Below are positions 17,190 to 25,692 of a stretch of DNA of 64,000 bases, piece by piece. A program made the translations under genes and the position numbers. This DNA comes from Heyndrickxia acidiproducens DSM 23148 (GTDB lineage: Bacteria; Bacillota; Bacilli; Bacillales; Bacillaceae_C). Under the pieces are notes generated by a model, which did not search any database, was not told where the DNA came from, and saw nothing but the letters and a program-made list of their open reading frames with translations. The DNA lies in NCBI RefSeq assembly GCF_000374345.1, contig NZ_KB893978.1, positions 1 through 64,000 on the forward strand. The letters are read 5' to 3'. Numbering within the stretch: position 1 is the first letter of the stretch; each line of letters opens with the position of its first letter.

Positions 17190-19610
17190 ATGAATGAAGA
17201 AGCGTATCAAACCGTTTTATCAGCACATCAAGTGCCCGTGTCTCAGCTGCGGACGGAATGCAGCCCGGCGCAATTTTCCTTTGAAACGACGGCCGAACTT
17301 GAATCGGTTCCGAACGAAATGATCGGCCAGCAAAGGGCAGAACAGGCGATGGATTTCGGTTTATCTGTTGAGCAGACCGGTTACAATCTATTTGTCGTCG
17401 GCCCGGCCGGAACAGGAAGAATGACTTATACGCAGCACAGCGTCAATAAACTGGCAAAGACTCGCCAGGTGCCTGATGACTGGTGCTATGTGAACAATTT
17501 TGAAAACCCGGACCGCCCGCTCGTGATCGCTTTGCCTGCGGGTAACGGCCTGAAATTTCAGCACAAAATGGAAAATCTGCTGATGGAAATTGAAAGAGAA
17601 ATCAGGGCCGCATTTTCCAACGAAGAAACAGAGAAGAAGAAGCGGAGTATTGTCGAACAGTCGCAAAATCAAGTGGAAGCGCTGTGGAAAGAAACTGAAT
17701 CGTTTGCCTCGGATTTAAATTTTAAGCTGGAAAGGACATCGGCCGGGATCCAAAGTATTCCGCTTTTTTTCGACAGGCCGATGGAAAAGCAGGAATATGA
17801 ACAATTATCGGCTGCAAATAAAGAAAAAGTGAAAGAACGCGAAAAGCAGCTTGGAGAAAAAATAAATGATACCGTTTATCAAATTCATAAGATAGAAGAA
17901 GAACTGCGGAAAAATCTGGAACAGTTTAATAAACAAACCGCAGCATTTGCAATTGAAGGCCTGTTTCAGCCGCTCCGTGAAGCTTATCAGGCGTATCCGA
18001 AAGTGCTGGATTATCTGGAAGCGTATCATCATGATGTTGTCGGGCACTTTTCGATATTTTTAAAAGACCGGGAAGAAGAAAACGCCGTGGTCCGGGCGCT
18101 GACAGGGAGCAAAGAGCAGCAGCTGCACCGCTATGCTGTTAATTTATTTGTCAGCCACAAAAACAGGACAGGGGCGCCGGTGATTTATGAAACGAACCCG
18201 ACCTATCAAAACTTGTTCGGGAAAGTCGAATACCGCGGGGCCCTGGGAAGCTGGACAACCGATTTCACCTTTGTCAAACCGGGTGCGATCCATCTTGCCA
18301 ATGGCGGCTATTTAATTCTGCAGGCAGCAGAACTCCTCCAGCAACCCTTTGCCTGGACGCTGTTGAAACGGGCGCTGCAAACAGGGAAAATCCAGGTCGA
18401 GAACCCGTTTGAAGAAAGAGGTGCTTTTCCAACGAGCGGGCTGAAACCGGAACCCATCCCGCTGCAAATTAAAGTCATTATTATTGGGTCGTACTATTTG
18501 TATGATCTGCTGTCCGGCGCAGACGAAGACTTCCATAAACTGTTTAAAGTGAAAGTGGAGTTCGATACAGCCATGAAGCGGGATCACGGGAACCGTATGA
18601 AAATGGCGCATTTTATCAAAAACTATGCGGAGCGCAAGCATTTGTTGCCATTTCACCGCCGTGCCGTTGCAAAAGTGATCGACCACAGTTCGCGGTTGGC
18701 GGACGAGCAGGGAAAACTGACGACGCGTTTTCAGGACATTACAAAGCTGCTCGTTGAATCAAGCTATTGGGCAAAAAAGGAAGAAGCTGCATTTGTGGAT
18801 ACGGCCCATATCAAAAAGGCGCTGGCAGAACAATCCCACCGTGCCAACCACATCTCTGAACAATACCGTGAAATGATAACAAATGGTACGATCATGATCG
18901 AAACAGACGGCACGCGCATTGGCCAGATTAACGGGCTTGCCGTTATGGGGACGAGGGATGCTACATTCGGAATCCCGACTAAAATTACGGCACAGACTTT
19001 TGTCGGAAAAAGCGGGATTATGAATATCGAACGTGAAACGTCTTTAAGCGGCCAGATCCATAACAAAGGGCTGATGATTTTAACCGGATTCCTCTCCGGC
19101 GTATTTGCAAAAAATGATCCGATCCCGCTTTCGGCGAGCATTACTTTTGAGCAAACTTATTCCCGGATAGACGGAGACAGCGCCTCCAGCACAGAACTAT
19201 ATGTCCTTTTGTCTTCGCTTGCCGAAGTGCCGATCCATCAAGGCATTGCTGTCACAGGGTCGGTCAACCAATGGGGTGAAATCCAGCCGATTGGCGGCGT
19301 TAATGAAAAAATAGAAGGGTTTTACGCGATCTGCAAAGAACAAGGGTTGACAGGACGGCAGGGGGTCATCATCCCGCAACAAAATATGAGCAATTTGATG
19401 TTGAACGATGAGGTAATAGCAGCCGTCAAAGCGGGGCGCTTCCATATTTGGGCTGTCCGCCATATCTCGGAAGGCATTGAAATTTTAACAGGCGAAAGTG
19501 CAGGTGCGGACCGCGGAGAGGAAAACCATTTTCCGGACGGCACGATTTTTGCAAAAGTGGAAGAACGGTTTAAAAAAATGTATGAATCGGTCAAACAGGC
19601 AAAACAATAG
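17190..19610 (+). CDS. Lon-like ATP-dependent protease (AAA_32/Lon_C type)
   Basis: An 806-residue cytosolic protein. The N-terminal half holds an AAA-type module with a Walker-A-like GPAGTGRMT in which Arg stands in place of the usual Lys, and a long charged coiled-coil insertion (about residues 130-250). The C-terminal 200 residues are a Lon protease domain: catalytic Ser in DGDSASSTE and Lys in GGVNEKIEG. The arrangement matches the LonH/YcbZ-like group rather than housekeeping LonA. ATG 17190 is nine bases behind GGAGG. It is transcribed alone and ends before a terminator at 19681. The substrate is unknown. Confidence 0.85.
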   Translation: MNEEAYQTVLSAHQVPVSQLRTECSPAQFSFETTAELESVPNEMIGQQRAEQAMDFGLSVEQTGYNLFVVGPAGTGRMTYTQHSVNKLAKTRQVPDDWCYVNNFENPDRPLVIALPAGNGLKFQHKMENLLMEIEREIRAAFSNEETEKKKRSIVEQSQNQVEALWKETESFASDLNFKLERTSAGIQSIPLFFDRPMEKQEYEQLSAANKEKVKEREKQLGEKINDTVYQIHKIEEELRKNLEQFNKQTAAFAIEGLFQPLREAYQAYPKVLDYLEAYHHDVVGHFSIFLKDREEENAVVRALTGSKEQQLHRYAVNLFVSHKNRTGAPVIYETNPTYQNLFGKVEYRGALGSWTTDFTFVKPGAIHLANGGYLILQAAELLQQPFAWTLLKRALQTGKIQVENPFEERGAFPTSGLKPEPIPLQIKVIIIGSYYLYDLLSGADEDFHKLFKVKVEFDTAMKRDHGNRMKMAHFIKNYAERKHLLPFHRRAVAKVIDHSSRLADEQGKLTTRFQDITKLLVESSYWAKKEEAAFVDTAHIKKALAEQSHRANHISEQYREMITNGTIMIETDGTRIGQINGLAVMGTRDATFGIPTKITAQTFVGKSGIMNIERETSLSGQIHNKGLMILTGFLSGVFAKNDPIPLSASITFEQTYSRIDGDSASSTELYVLLSSLAEVPIHQGIAVTGSVNQWGEIQPIGGVNEKIEGFYAICKEQGLTGRQGVIIPQQNMSNLMLNDEVIAAVKAGRFHIWAVRHISEGIEILTGESAGADRGEENHFPDGTIFAKVEERFKKMYESVKQAKQ

Positions 19611-19980
19611 AAAGGAAAAGTCCTATGTACAAAGCATAATAAGAATGCATACATGTTTAGCCTGTGGTTTGAGTGGAAAAAGCGACATTAAAGATGTTCG
19701 CTTTTTTTTTAGCTTCGCCAAGCATTTCCTGCTGCATTCTTTTCATTGGCTGGTTCAAAGCATTCACCATTTGTCCAATAATCTATATAATGGGTTTTGT
19801 GGGATCCGGCAATATAAAGAAAAGACACCAGCGTTATCTTTGGTTGTTTTTATGAATTTTGCCGGAATTTCCTGCATGTTTACGGCGGCTCATCCAGCGC
19901 ACAGGTGAAATGGGGGAGGCATTTTTGACAATGATCTGTTGGAAATGGGGACATGTTTTGCAGAAAGGATTTGAGTTTTA
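19611..19980. other. 370-bp gap with a terminator only
   Basis: Behind the protease gene lie a terminator hairpin (19681-19710) and about 270 bases with no convincing gene. A 37-codon minus-strand frame inside it lacks a ribosome binding site. Confidence 0.5.
19681..19710 (+). terminator. Terminator behind the Lon-like gene
   Basis: AGCGACAT pairs with ATGTTCGCT (one-base bulge) and is followed by nine T. Confidence 0.75.
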
Positions 19981-20283
19981 TTGAACAGAACAACAAATGA
20001 TGATTTGAAAGAAGTCTCATTAAGCGAAAATCAAATTAGAAAAATTCTCCATTCCTTTATTGAGCCATATGATTCGATTCATGTCAGGGTAAGCGAAACC
20101 CGGCATCAAAAGCTGTCGAATGATCAGGCAGTGGAACTGCTGGTACGGCATGTAAACAGAAAAGGGATTCTTGTGATCATCAGCCAGCTGAATATGATCC
20201 GTGAGCGTCATTCTGATATACTGCCTTATATAAAGTATATTTTAACCGCTGTACTCCAAAGAATTGAACGTTCAAGGACATAG
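19981..20283 (+). CDS. Conserved-looking hypothetical protein, 100 residues
   Basis: A soluble, mixed alpha/beta-looking protein with no signal peptide, membrane segment or motif that I recognise. It starts with TTG behind AAAGGA (about 12 bases). The stop is 39 bases before the glycosylase gene, which has its own GGAGGG site, so the two may be co-transcribed. No function is proposed. Confidence 0.55.
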   Translation: MNRTTNDDLKEVSLSENQIRKILHSFIEPYDSIHVRVSETRHQKLSNDQAVELLVRHVNRKGILVIISQLNMIRERHSDILPYIKYILTAVLQRIERSRT

Positions 20284-20322
20284 AAATTCAAGCGTGATAA
20301 TGGAAAGCTGGAGGGAAAGAAA

Positions 20323-20919
20323 ATGGAAAGCCAACCTGTTATTCATCCGGTTGCGGCCGGCTTCTTTGAACAGGATACTTTAACACTTGCACAGTCGCTG
20401 CTTGGCTGTCTGCTTGTCAAGAAAACGGAAGAGGGCGTTGCGGCCGGGTTCATTGTCGAAACGGAAGCCTATATGGGCGCAACGGACCGGGCCGCCCACA
20501 GCTACAGAGAGAGGCGGACGAAAAGGACGGAAATAATGTATCACAGCCCCGGGCATGTTTATACATACAAAATGCATACCCACTGCCTTGTCAATGTGGT
20601 AAGCGGCGGGGAAGGCATTCCTCATGCCATTTTGATTCGCGCGGTCGATCCCCATATCGGCATCGGACTGATGTATGAACGCAGACAAGTCAAGATGGAA
20701 AAACAGCTCACAAGCGGGCCTGGAAAATTAACAAAAGCATTGGGAATTACAATGGAAGATTACGGCCGTGTTTTTTATGAACCGCCGCTTTTCATTGCGG
20801 AAGGCTATGTGCCCGTTTCTATTTCAAATGGGCCGAGAATCGGAATTGATCATACAGGGGAAGCACGGCAGTATCCTTACCGCTTTTGGGTAACGGATAA
20901 TCCTTTTGTATCGCGATGA
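20323..20919 (+). CDS. mpg: DNA-3-methyladenine glycosylase (AAG/Mpg family)
   Basis: A 198-residue base-excision-repair enzyme that removes alkylated purines such as 3-methyladenine. Family hallmarks are the early LAQSLLGCLLV, the catalytic-region IVETEAYMGATDRAAHSY (about residues 45-62), VYTYKMHTHCLVNVV, AILIRAVDP and TSGPGKLTKALGI. Length is normal. It is preceded by GGAGGGAAAG and probably translated together with the small gene upstream. Confidence 0.92.
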   Translation: MESQPVIHPVAAGFFEQDTLTLAQSLLGCLLVKKTEEGVAAGFIVETEAYMGATDRAAHSYRERRTKRTEIMYHSPGHVYTYKMHTHCLVNVVSGGEGIPHAILIRAVDPHIGIGLMYERRQVKMEKQLTSGPGKLTKALGITMEDYGRVFYEPPLFIAEGYVPVSISNGPRIGIDHTGEARQYPYRFWVTDNPFVSR

Positions 20920-20923
20920 ATGT

Positions 20924-20954
20924 CAAAAAAGGCACCAGTTTACATTCCGGTGCC
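20924..20954 (-). terminator. Terminator of the Gly/Tyr-rich gene
   Basis: GGCACC and GGTGCC form the stem; read on the minus strand it is followed by six T, so it ends the gene that starts at 21259. Confidence 0.7.
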
Positions 20955-20968
20955 CTGTCTATTATCGC

Positions 20969-21259
20969 TTACCAAAAATATCCGGGGTATCCGTAACCAT
21001 ACGGGTATCCATAGCCGCCGTAAAGCGCCGGTCCAAGCAGGGCGCCGGTTGCAAGCCCGCCGACTAATCCGCCTAAAAACGGGCCGCCGAAACCATAACC
21101 CCAAGGCCTCCCAAAACCCCATGGGCGTCCGAAGCCCCAAGGCCTGCCGTAACCCCAAGGCCTCCCAAAACCGCCGTACCCCCATGGGCGCCTCATATCG
21201 TCACTTTCATATATGTCATGCTGGTAGTAGGGCACTTCCTGATGATAACCAGGATTCAT
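20969..21259 (-). CDS. Gly/Tyr/Trp-rich repeat protein
   Basis: A 96-residue low-complexity protein with a strong start (GAGGAGGAG before ATG). Residues 32-55 are four tandem GRPWG(Y/F) units, followed by a Gly-rich hydrophobic stretch (GGLVGGLATGALLG) that could insert in or associate with a membrane, and a closing YGYPYGYGYPGYF tail. Such aromatic Gly-rich small proteins occur in Bacillus spore coats and exosporium, so an envelope or spore role is likely, but no named family is recognised. Confidence 0.65.
   Translation of the reverse strand: MNPGYHQEVPYYQHDIYESDDMRRPWGYGGFGRPWGYGRPWGFGRPWGFGRPWGYGFGGPFLGGLVGGLATGALLGPALYGGYGYPYGYGYPGYFW
21095..21166 (-). repeat. 18-bp tandem coding repeat, four units
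   Basis: Four consecutive 18-bp units encode GRPWG(Y/F) within the Gly/Tyr-rich gene. Unit number is likely to vary between strains by slippage. Confidence 0.75.
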
Positions 21260-21370
21260 TTTTTTCTCCTCCTCAAAACGTTTTATTGATTACGTTAAAG
21301 AATATGTGAATGCCCTGCTGCCTGTATGGGTATCAGCCTTCTTTCCTGAATTTTTTTGCCCGCAGCAGTG

Positions 21371-21397
21371 TTAACAATCGTACAGATCCTCCGATAT
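21371..21397 (+). promoter_or_regulatory. SigD (flagellar) promoter
   Basis: TTAA (21371-21374), a 15-base spacer and TCCGATAT (21390-21397) match the SigD consensus TAAA-N15-GCCGATAT at 10 of 12 positions, 66 bases ahead of flaG. Confidence 0.7.
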
Positions 21398-21462
21398 TAA
21401 ATATGACAGAAAGCGGAGGGCACCGGGACATCCGGAGCCCGATTATAAAGGGGATACTTGTG

Positions 21463-21840
21463 ATGATTGAAAGGATAGAAAGGCTGCAGGCGGCACAAAC
21501 CACTCTCACAGCAAGTACATCTCAAGAACAGACAACAATGGTCAATGGACCGATCACTCAAACCAAAGCTGTGCAGCCGGATACAGATGAAAACAAAATG
21601 CGTACAGGAGAAGTGACAAAAGAAAAAATTAAAAAGGTTGTCAACCGGATGAACCAGTTTTTATCCGGCTCCCCGACACATTTGAAATTCGAATTTCATG
21701 AGCAATTGAAGAAATACTATGTGGAACTTGTTGATGACAAGACGGATCAAGTGATCAAAGAAATTCCCCCTAAAAAACTTTTGGATACCTATGCGGATAT
21801 GATGCAGAATATCGGGCTTCTTGTTGATGAGAAGATTTGA
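21463..21840 (+). CDS. flaG: FlaG family flagellar protein
   Basis: About 125 residues. The C-terminal half is the FlaG domain: LKFEFHEQLKKYYVELVDD, then EIPPKKLLDTYADM, with the usual ending GLLVDEK. The N-terminal half is polar and unstructured. The role is in filament length or assembly; the exact function is poorly known. ATG 21463 sits eight bases behind AAAGGGGA; the longer upstream frame is untranslated leader containing the SigD promoter. It is the first gene of flaG-fliD-fliS-fliT, the same order as in B. subtilis. Confidence 0.85.
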   Translation: MIERIERLQAAQTTLTASTSQEQTTMVNGPITQTKAVQPDTDENKMRTGEVTKEKIKKVVNRMNQFLSGSPTHLKFEFHEQLKKYYVELVDDKTDQVIKEIPPKKLLDTYADMMQNIGLLVDEKI

Positions 21841-21854
21841 AGGAAGGGTAAAAA

Positions 21855-23984
21855 ATGACTGTACAAAGAATTACAGGGATGGCAAGCGGTATGGATATTG
21901 ATTCCATTGTCACAAAAATGATGATGGGCGCCAAGCAGCCATTGATTAAATTGCAGCAAAAGCAACAAATCCTTGAGTGGCAGCGGGACGATTACCGTAC
22001 ACTGAACCAGAAATACTACGATTTTCGTACGGCATTGTCCGATCTGAAACTGACGTCCAAATACCGGGCACGCAACACCACTTCATCAGACGAAAGCGTT
22101 GTAACGGCAACAGCTGCAAACACGGCCGCACTGACGTCCACGACGATTCAGAATGTAAAACAACTGGCGACGGCAGCGACACGAATCAGTAAATCGGGCC
22201 AGACTGATGGTGCCGGTAAAGAAGTCACGATTTCCGGAAGTACAAAAATTGATACAGATGCTAGTTTGTTAAGTCAGGAAAGTAATTTTTCAACCCCTAT
22301 TACATGGAAATCAGGGACAGTCGTTTCTAAATCAATAACGGCAGGCAGCAATGGAACTGTTACGATTGATTTGACCAATGCACCAATCACCACTGATGAG
22401 AACGGGAAGATCTCCATGAATGTAACAGTCAACGGAAAGACTTATAAAGCCGTTGATAGCAGCACATATTCAGGCTTAACGGACAAAGATGACTATATCG
22501 AACTCCAACTTTCAACTGATCAAAAAACGGGTACATTGACAAATTTCAGTACCAGTTTATCAGAGGGTACCAGTATAAATACTGAATATATCGCCAGCTC
22601 ATTCACAGAGTCCAAAACATTGACTGCAACAGCAAATACGATGCAGTTATCCCGAAGTGTCAATCCATATCGTGATGGGAAATATTCTGTTTCAATCTCT
22701 GACGGGAGTACTTCTTATTCACTGGTGAAAGTGGATGATGATACTGCCAATATCAAAAACGGCGATACTACGGTAGGAACACTGAATACTTCTTCAGGCT
22801 TAATCACCATGAATGATTTATCTGCCGAAACAAATTTGACAGTTACATATCATGAAAATTACACAACGATGAACCTCGGCACCTACGAAGAAGATGGAGA
22901 TAAACATACAGCGAATTTTTATATAAAAGAAAGTGATTCATTGAATGACGTGATATCAGATGTGAATCATTCCGGTATTGGGGTCACGATGTACTATGAC
23001 GAAAACGCTGATAAAGTTTCGCTGACCAGAAAAGTGACCGGGGACTTTAATCCTGAAGGTACGGAAATTGATACTGGTACAGATACAAATGATTTTTTGA
23101 ACCGTACACTGCAATTTGCTGGCACCGATAGTACTGAAACTGGCGGGGAAAATGCGGAATTTACCATTAACGGCCTGACAACCAGCCGTACTTCCAACAC
23201 GTTTACCATCAGCGGCGTCACCTACACACTGAAAAATACGTTTAATACAGACAATGTTTCCGGCCGGCAGGTGACCGTCAATGTTTCAAACGACACAGAT
23301 ACCATCTACAACAACATTAAAGACTTTGTCGACAAATACAACGATTTAATCGACACGGTTCAAAAAAAACTGGATGAAGAGCGCTATTCTGATTATGCGC
23401 CGCTGACAGATGACCAGCGTTCTGAATTGACCGATGAGCAGCAGGAGAAATGGGAGACCAAAGCAAAAAGCGGTTTGCTGCGAAACGATATGACATTCAA
23501 AAGTTCGCTCTCTAGTATGCGGAGTTTAATCTATCAAAAAGTTAACAATCCAAATATTTCTTCCCAGTACAACCAGCTTTCCAGCATTGGGATTACAACG
23601 ACGGCGGACTGGCTGGAAGGCGGAAAACTTGAAATTGACGAGAGTAAGTTAAAAGCGGCAATTGAAGCTGATCCGGATTCAGTTGAATTACTGTTCCGCG
23701 GGACCGGCAGTTCGACTTCTGAAGAGGGCATTATCCAAAGGCTGTATGACAGTGTCAACCATACGTACAACACGATTGTGGACAAAGCCGGGAAATCCAC
23801 TTTTGTCAACGACCAATTCACGATTGGGAAAGATTTGAATTCGGTCACGAAAAAAATCAGCGATATGAACGACAAGCTGGATAATTTGGAAGACCGGTAT
23901 TACGCGCAATTTACGGCAATGGAAGAAGCCATTCAAAAATATAATAACCAATATAGCTATTTATCCAGTTACTTCAGCAGTTAA
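21855..23984 (+). CDS. fliD: Flagellar filament cap protein FliD (HAP2), enlarged
   Basis: FliD forms the cap at the filament tip that folds arriving flagellin. The N-terminal D0/D1 part (MASGMDIDSIVTKMM; QKQQILEWQRDDYRTLNQKY) and C-terminal part (NDLIDTVQKKLDEERYSDYAPLTDDQR, then ISDMNDKLDNLEDRYYAQF) are conserved helices. At 709 residues it is about 200 longer than B. subtilis FliD. The extra length lies in a Ser/Thr/Asp-rich, beta-looking middle (about residues 130-430) whose DNA is visibly more AT-rich than the ends. That part faces outside and is the variable, strain-specific region of the family. Confidence 0.92.
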   Translation: MTVQRITGMASGMDIDSIVTKMMMGAKQPLIKLQQKQQILEWQRDDYRTLNQKYYDFRTALSDLKLTSKYRARNTTSSDESVVTATAANTAALTSTTIQNVKQLATAATRISKSGQTDGAGKEVTISGSTKIDTDASLLSQESNFSTPITWKSGTVVSKSITAGSNGTVTIDLTNAPITTDENGKISMNVTVNGKTYKAVDSSTYSGLTDKDDYIELQLSTDQKTGTLTNFSTSLSEGTSINTEYIASSFTESKTLTATANTMQLSRSVNPYRDGKYSVSISDGSTSYSLVKVDDDTANIKNGDTTVGTLNTSSGLITMNDLSAETNLTVTYHENYTTMNLGTYEEDGDKHTANFYIKESDSLNDVISDVNHSGIGVTMYYDENADKVSLTRKVTGDFNPEGTEIDTGTDTNDFLNRTLQFAGTDSTETGGENAEFTINGLTTSRTSNTFTISGVTYTLKNTFNTDNVSGRQVTVNVSNDTDTIYNNIKDFVDKYNDLIDTVQKKLDEERYSDYAPLTDDQRSELTDEQQEKWETKAKSGLLRNDMTFKSSLSSMRSLIYQKVNNPNISSQYNQLSSIGITTTADWLEGGKLEIDESKLKAAIEADPDSVELLFRGTGSSTSEEGIIQRLYDSVNHTYNTIVDKAGKSTFVNDQFTIGKDLNSVTKKISDMNDKLDNLEDRYYAQFTAMEEAIQKYNNQYSYLSSYFSS

Positions 23985-23997
23985 GGAGAGAATGCAA

Positions 23998-24402
23998 ATG
24001 GCTACGCAAAACCCATATCAAGCTTATCAAAATAACTCAATCTCGACAGCATCTGCCGGTGAGTTGACGTTAATGCTTTATAACGGCTGCCTGAAATTTA
24101 TCCACTTGGCCAGGGTCGCCATGCAAAATAAAAATATAGAGGAAAAAAATAAGAACATCCAAAAGGCCCAAAATATTATTCGTGAGCTGATGGTTTCGTT
24201 GGATACAGAAAAATTTGCTGCTGCCGAAAAAATGCTGGCAATCTACGAATTCATGCTGCATGAGTTAATCGCAGCCAATATCAAAAACGACCCGGGCAAG
24301 CTGGATACGGTTGAAGAGTTGGTTACAGGATTCCGTGACACCTGGAAACAAGTCATCCAGTTAAACCGCAGGCAAACTTTCGGATCAGGCGGGCGGGCAT
24401 AA
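23998..24402 (+). CDS. fliS: Flagellin export chaperone FliS
   Basis: A 134-residue helical chaperone that binds the C terminus of flagellin in the cytoplasm before export. NPYQAYQNNSISTASAGELTLMLYNGCLKF is split here over the first 35 residues and is characteristic. ATG 23998 lies seven bases behind AAGGAGA; the ATG at 23992 is too close. Its last base is shared with the start of the next gene, so both are coupled. Confidence 0.92.
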   Translation: MATQNPYQAYQNNSISTASAGELTLMLYNGCLKFIHLARVAMQNKNIEEKNKNIQKAQNIIRELMVSLDTEKFAAAEKMLAIYEFMLHELIAANIKNDPGKLDTVEELVTGFRDTWKQVIQLNRRQTFGSGGRA

Positions 24403-24749
24403 TGACCAGCGGCCTGGAAAACTATATGCAGTTGACAACCAGCATCCTGGCAGAATTCAGCAAAGAACAAACGCGCGCGGAATTAATCCGCAAAGTAACC
24501 AAACAGCTCAATCTGCGTGAAGCCTTGCTGCCGGCTATTCAGCCCCCTTTTTCCGCAGAAGAACAATTGCTGGGGAAAAAACTGGTTACATTAGACCGGC
24601 AGTTAAAGCCCCTTTTGGAAAAAATGAAACAGGATATACAGCAGGACTTGAAAAAGGTCGTGAAAAAGAAAGCTTCCATGAAGCAGTATATCAATCCATA
24701 CCAGTCACTGCAGTTGAATGACGGAAGATTTTATGACCGAACCAGATAG
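24402..24749 (+). CDS. fliT: FliT-like flagellar chaperone
   Basis: A 115-residue, mostly helical small protein overlapping fliS by one base. The ending KQYINPYQSLQLNDGRFYD is typical of Bacillus FliT, which serves as chaperone for the cap protein FliD. Position after fliS supports the call; overall conservation in this family is low. Confidence 0.8.
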   Translation: MTSGLENYMQLTTSILAEFSKEQTRAELIRKVTKQLNLREALLPAIQPPFSAEEQLLGKKLVTLDRQLKPLLEKMKQDIQQDLKKVVKKKASMKQYINPYQSLQLNDGRFYDRTR

Positions 24750-24798
24750 ATAACACTCCCCCCGTTTCCCGGTTGGTAAAGAACGGGGCCGGCAAAAT

Positions 24799-24812
24799 GG
24801 TAAGCGCTTAAA
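24799..24812. promoter_or_regulatory. Possible CcpA (cre) site
   Basis: GGTAAGCGCTTAAA contains the perfect palindrome TAAGCGCTTA and fits the cre pattern TGWNANCGNTNWCA with two mismatches. It lies between fliT and hpf. Confidence 0.3.
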
Positions 24813-24850
24813 CTTTGTAACAACTAAAAGAAAAAATTCGCCAAAAAAGC

Positions 24851-24858
24851 AGGAATTT
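24851..24858 (+). promoter_or_regulatory. SigH-like -35 element ahead of hpf
   Basis: AGGAATTT is a perfect SigH -35 sequence. The matching -10 (GAAT) is not clear 12-14 bases on. B. subtilis yvyD is known to use SigB and SigH, which makes it worth noting. Confidence 0.3.
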
Positions 24859-24985
24859 AGACAGGCAATGTGTAAATATATAAGTGTAAGATCATTTAAG
24901 CAGGCAGCGCAGCCGCTTGGACAGGTGAATTTCTTAACAAATGGCGGGTTTGAGCGCTGCAAGTCGATGAGGAGGGGTCTACATG

Positions 24986-25543
24986 ATGAACTACAACATT
25001 CGTGGCGAAAACATTGAGGTAACTCCGGCAATCCGGGATTATGTTGAAAAGAAAGTAAGCAAATTGGATCGTTATTTCGTAGAAACTCCAGACACTTCCG
25101 TTAATGTTAAATTAAAAGTGAACCCGGATAAAACTTCTAAAGTTGAGATAACGATTCCAATGCCGCAGCTTGTATTGCGTGCAGAGGAATCCAATGAAGA
25201 TATGTATGCAGCGATTGATTTGATTGTTGACAAATTGGAACGCCAAATCCGGAAACATAAAACAAAAGTGAACCGGAAACTGCGCGAAAAAGGAAGTACA
25301 AAAGAACTTTTCGGCCCTGAATCCGGACAGCCGGACAAACAACAGGGGAAAAACGAAGAAACAGAATTGCCGATTGTGCGAACCAAGCATTTTAGCTTGA
25401 AACCGATGGATAGCGAAGAAGCCGTTTTGCAAATGAACATGCTCGGTCATAACTTCTTCGTCTATACAGATGCGGAAACGAATAGCACCAATATCGTCTA
25501 TCGCCGCAAAGACGGAAAATACGGGCTGATTGAAACGGTATAA
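24986..25543 (+). CDS. hpf: Long-form ribosome hibernation promoting factor
   Basis: A 185-residue protein that dimerises idle 70S ribosomes into 100S particles in stationary phase. The N-terminal ribosome-binding domain (MNYNIRGENIEVTPAIRDYV) and the C-terminal dimerisation domain (about residues 130-185: IVRTKHFSLKPMDSEEAV, MNMLGHNFFVYTDAET) are both present, so this is the long Firmicute form (YvyD). ATG 24986 is eight bases behind AGGAGGGG; ATG 24983 is a close alternative. A terminator follows immediately. Confidence 0.93.
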   Translation: MNYNIRGENIEVTPAIRDYVEKKVSKLDRYFVETPDTSVNVKLKVNPDKTSKVEITIPMPQLVLRAEESNEDMYAAIDLIVDKLERQIRKHKTKVNRKLREKGSTKELFGPESGQPDKQQGKNEETELPIVRTKHFSLKPMDSEEAVLQMNMLGHNFFVYTDAETNSTNIVYRRKDGKYGLIETV

Positions 25544-25558
25544 AGCATCAACACAAGG

Positions 25559-25595
25559 CACCCGCCGGCGTGAGCTGCGGGTGTTTTTGTTTTTT
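25559..25595 (+). terminator. Terminator of hpf
   Basis: CACCCGC pairs with GCGGGTG, followed by TTTTGTTTTTT. Confidence 0.8.
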
Positions 25596-25692
25596 GCCGT
25601 ATAAAATGAAAACTTTCATTCTCATTTTTGCCATCATCCATCAATCGTTAGAAAAACACAGGGAGTAAAACCCGAAATTTAAGGGAGTTGAA

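Noticed and set aside
19684..19763. 37-codon minus-strand frame starting MVNALNQPMKRM
   Set aside because: No ribosome binding site, and it runs through the terminator of the Lon-like gene.
24760..24788. CCCCGTT/AACGGGG inverted repeat behind fliT as terminator
   Set aside because: No T-run follows; it may be a weak stem only and is not called.
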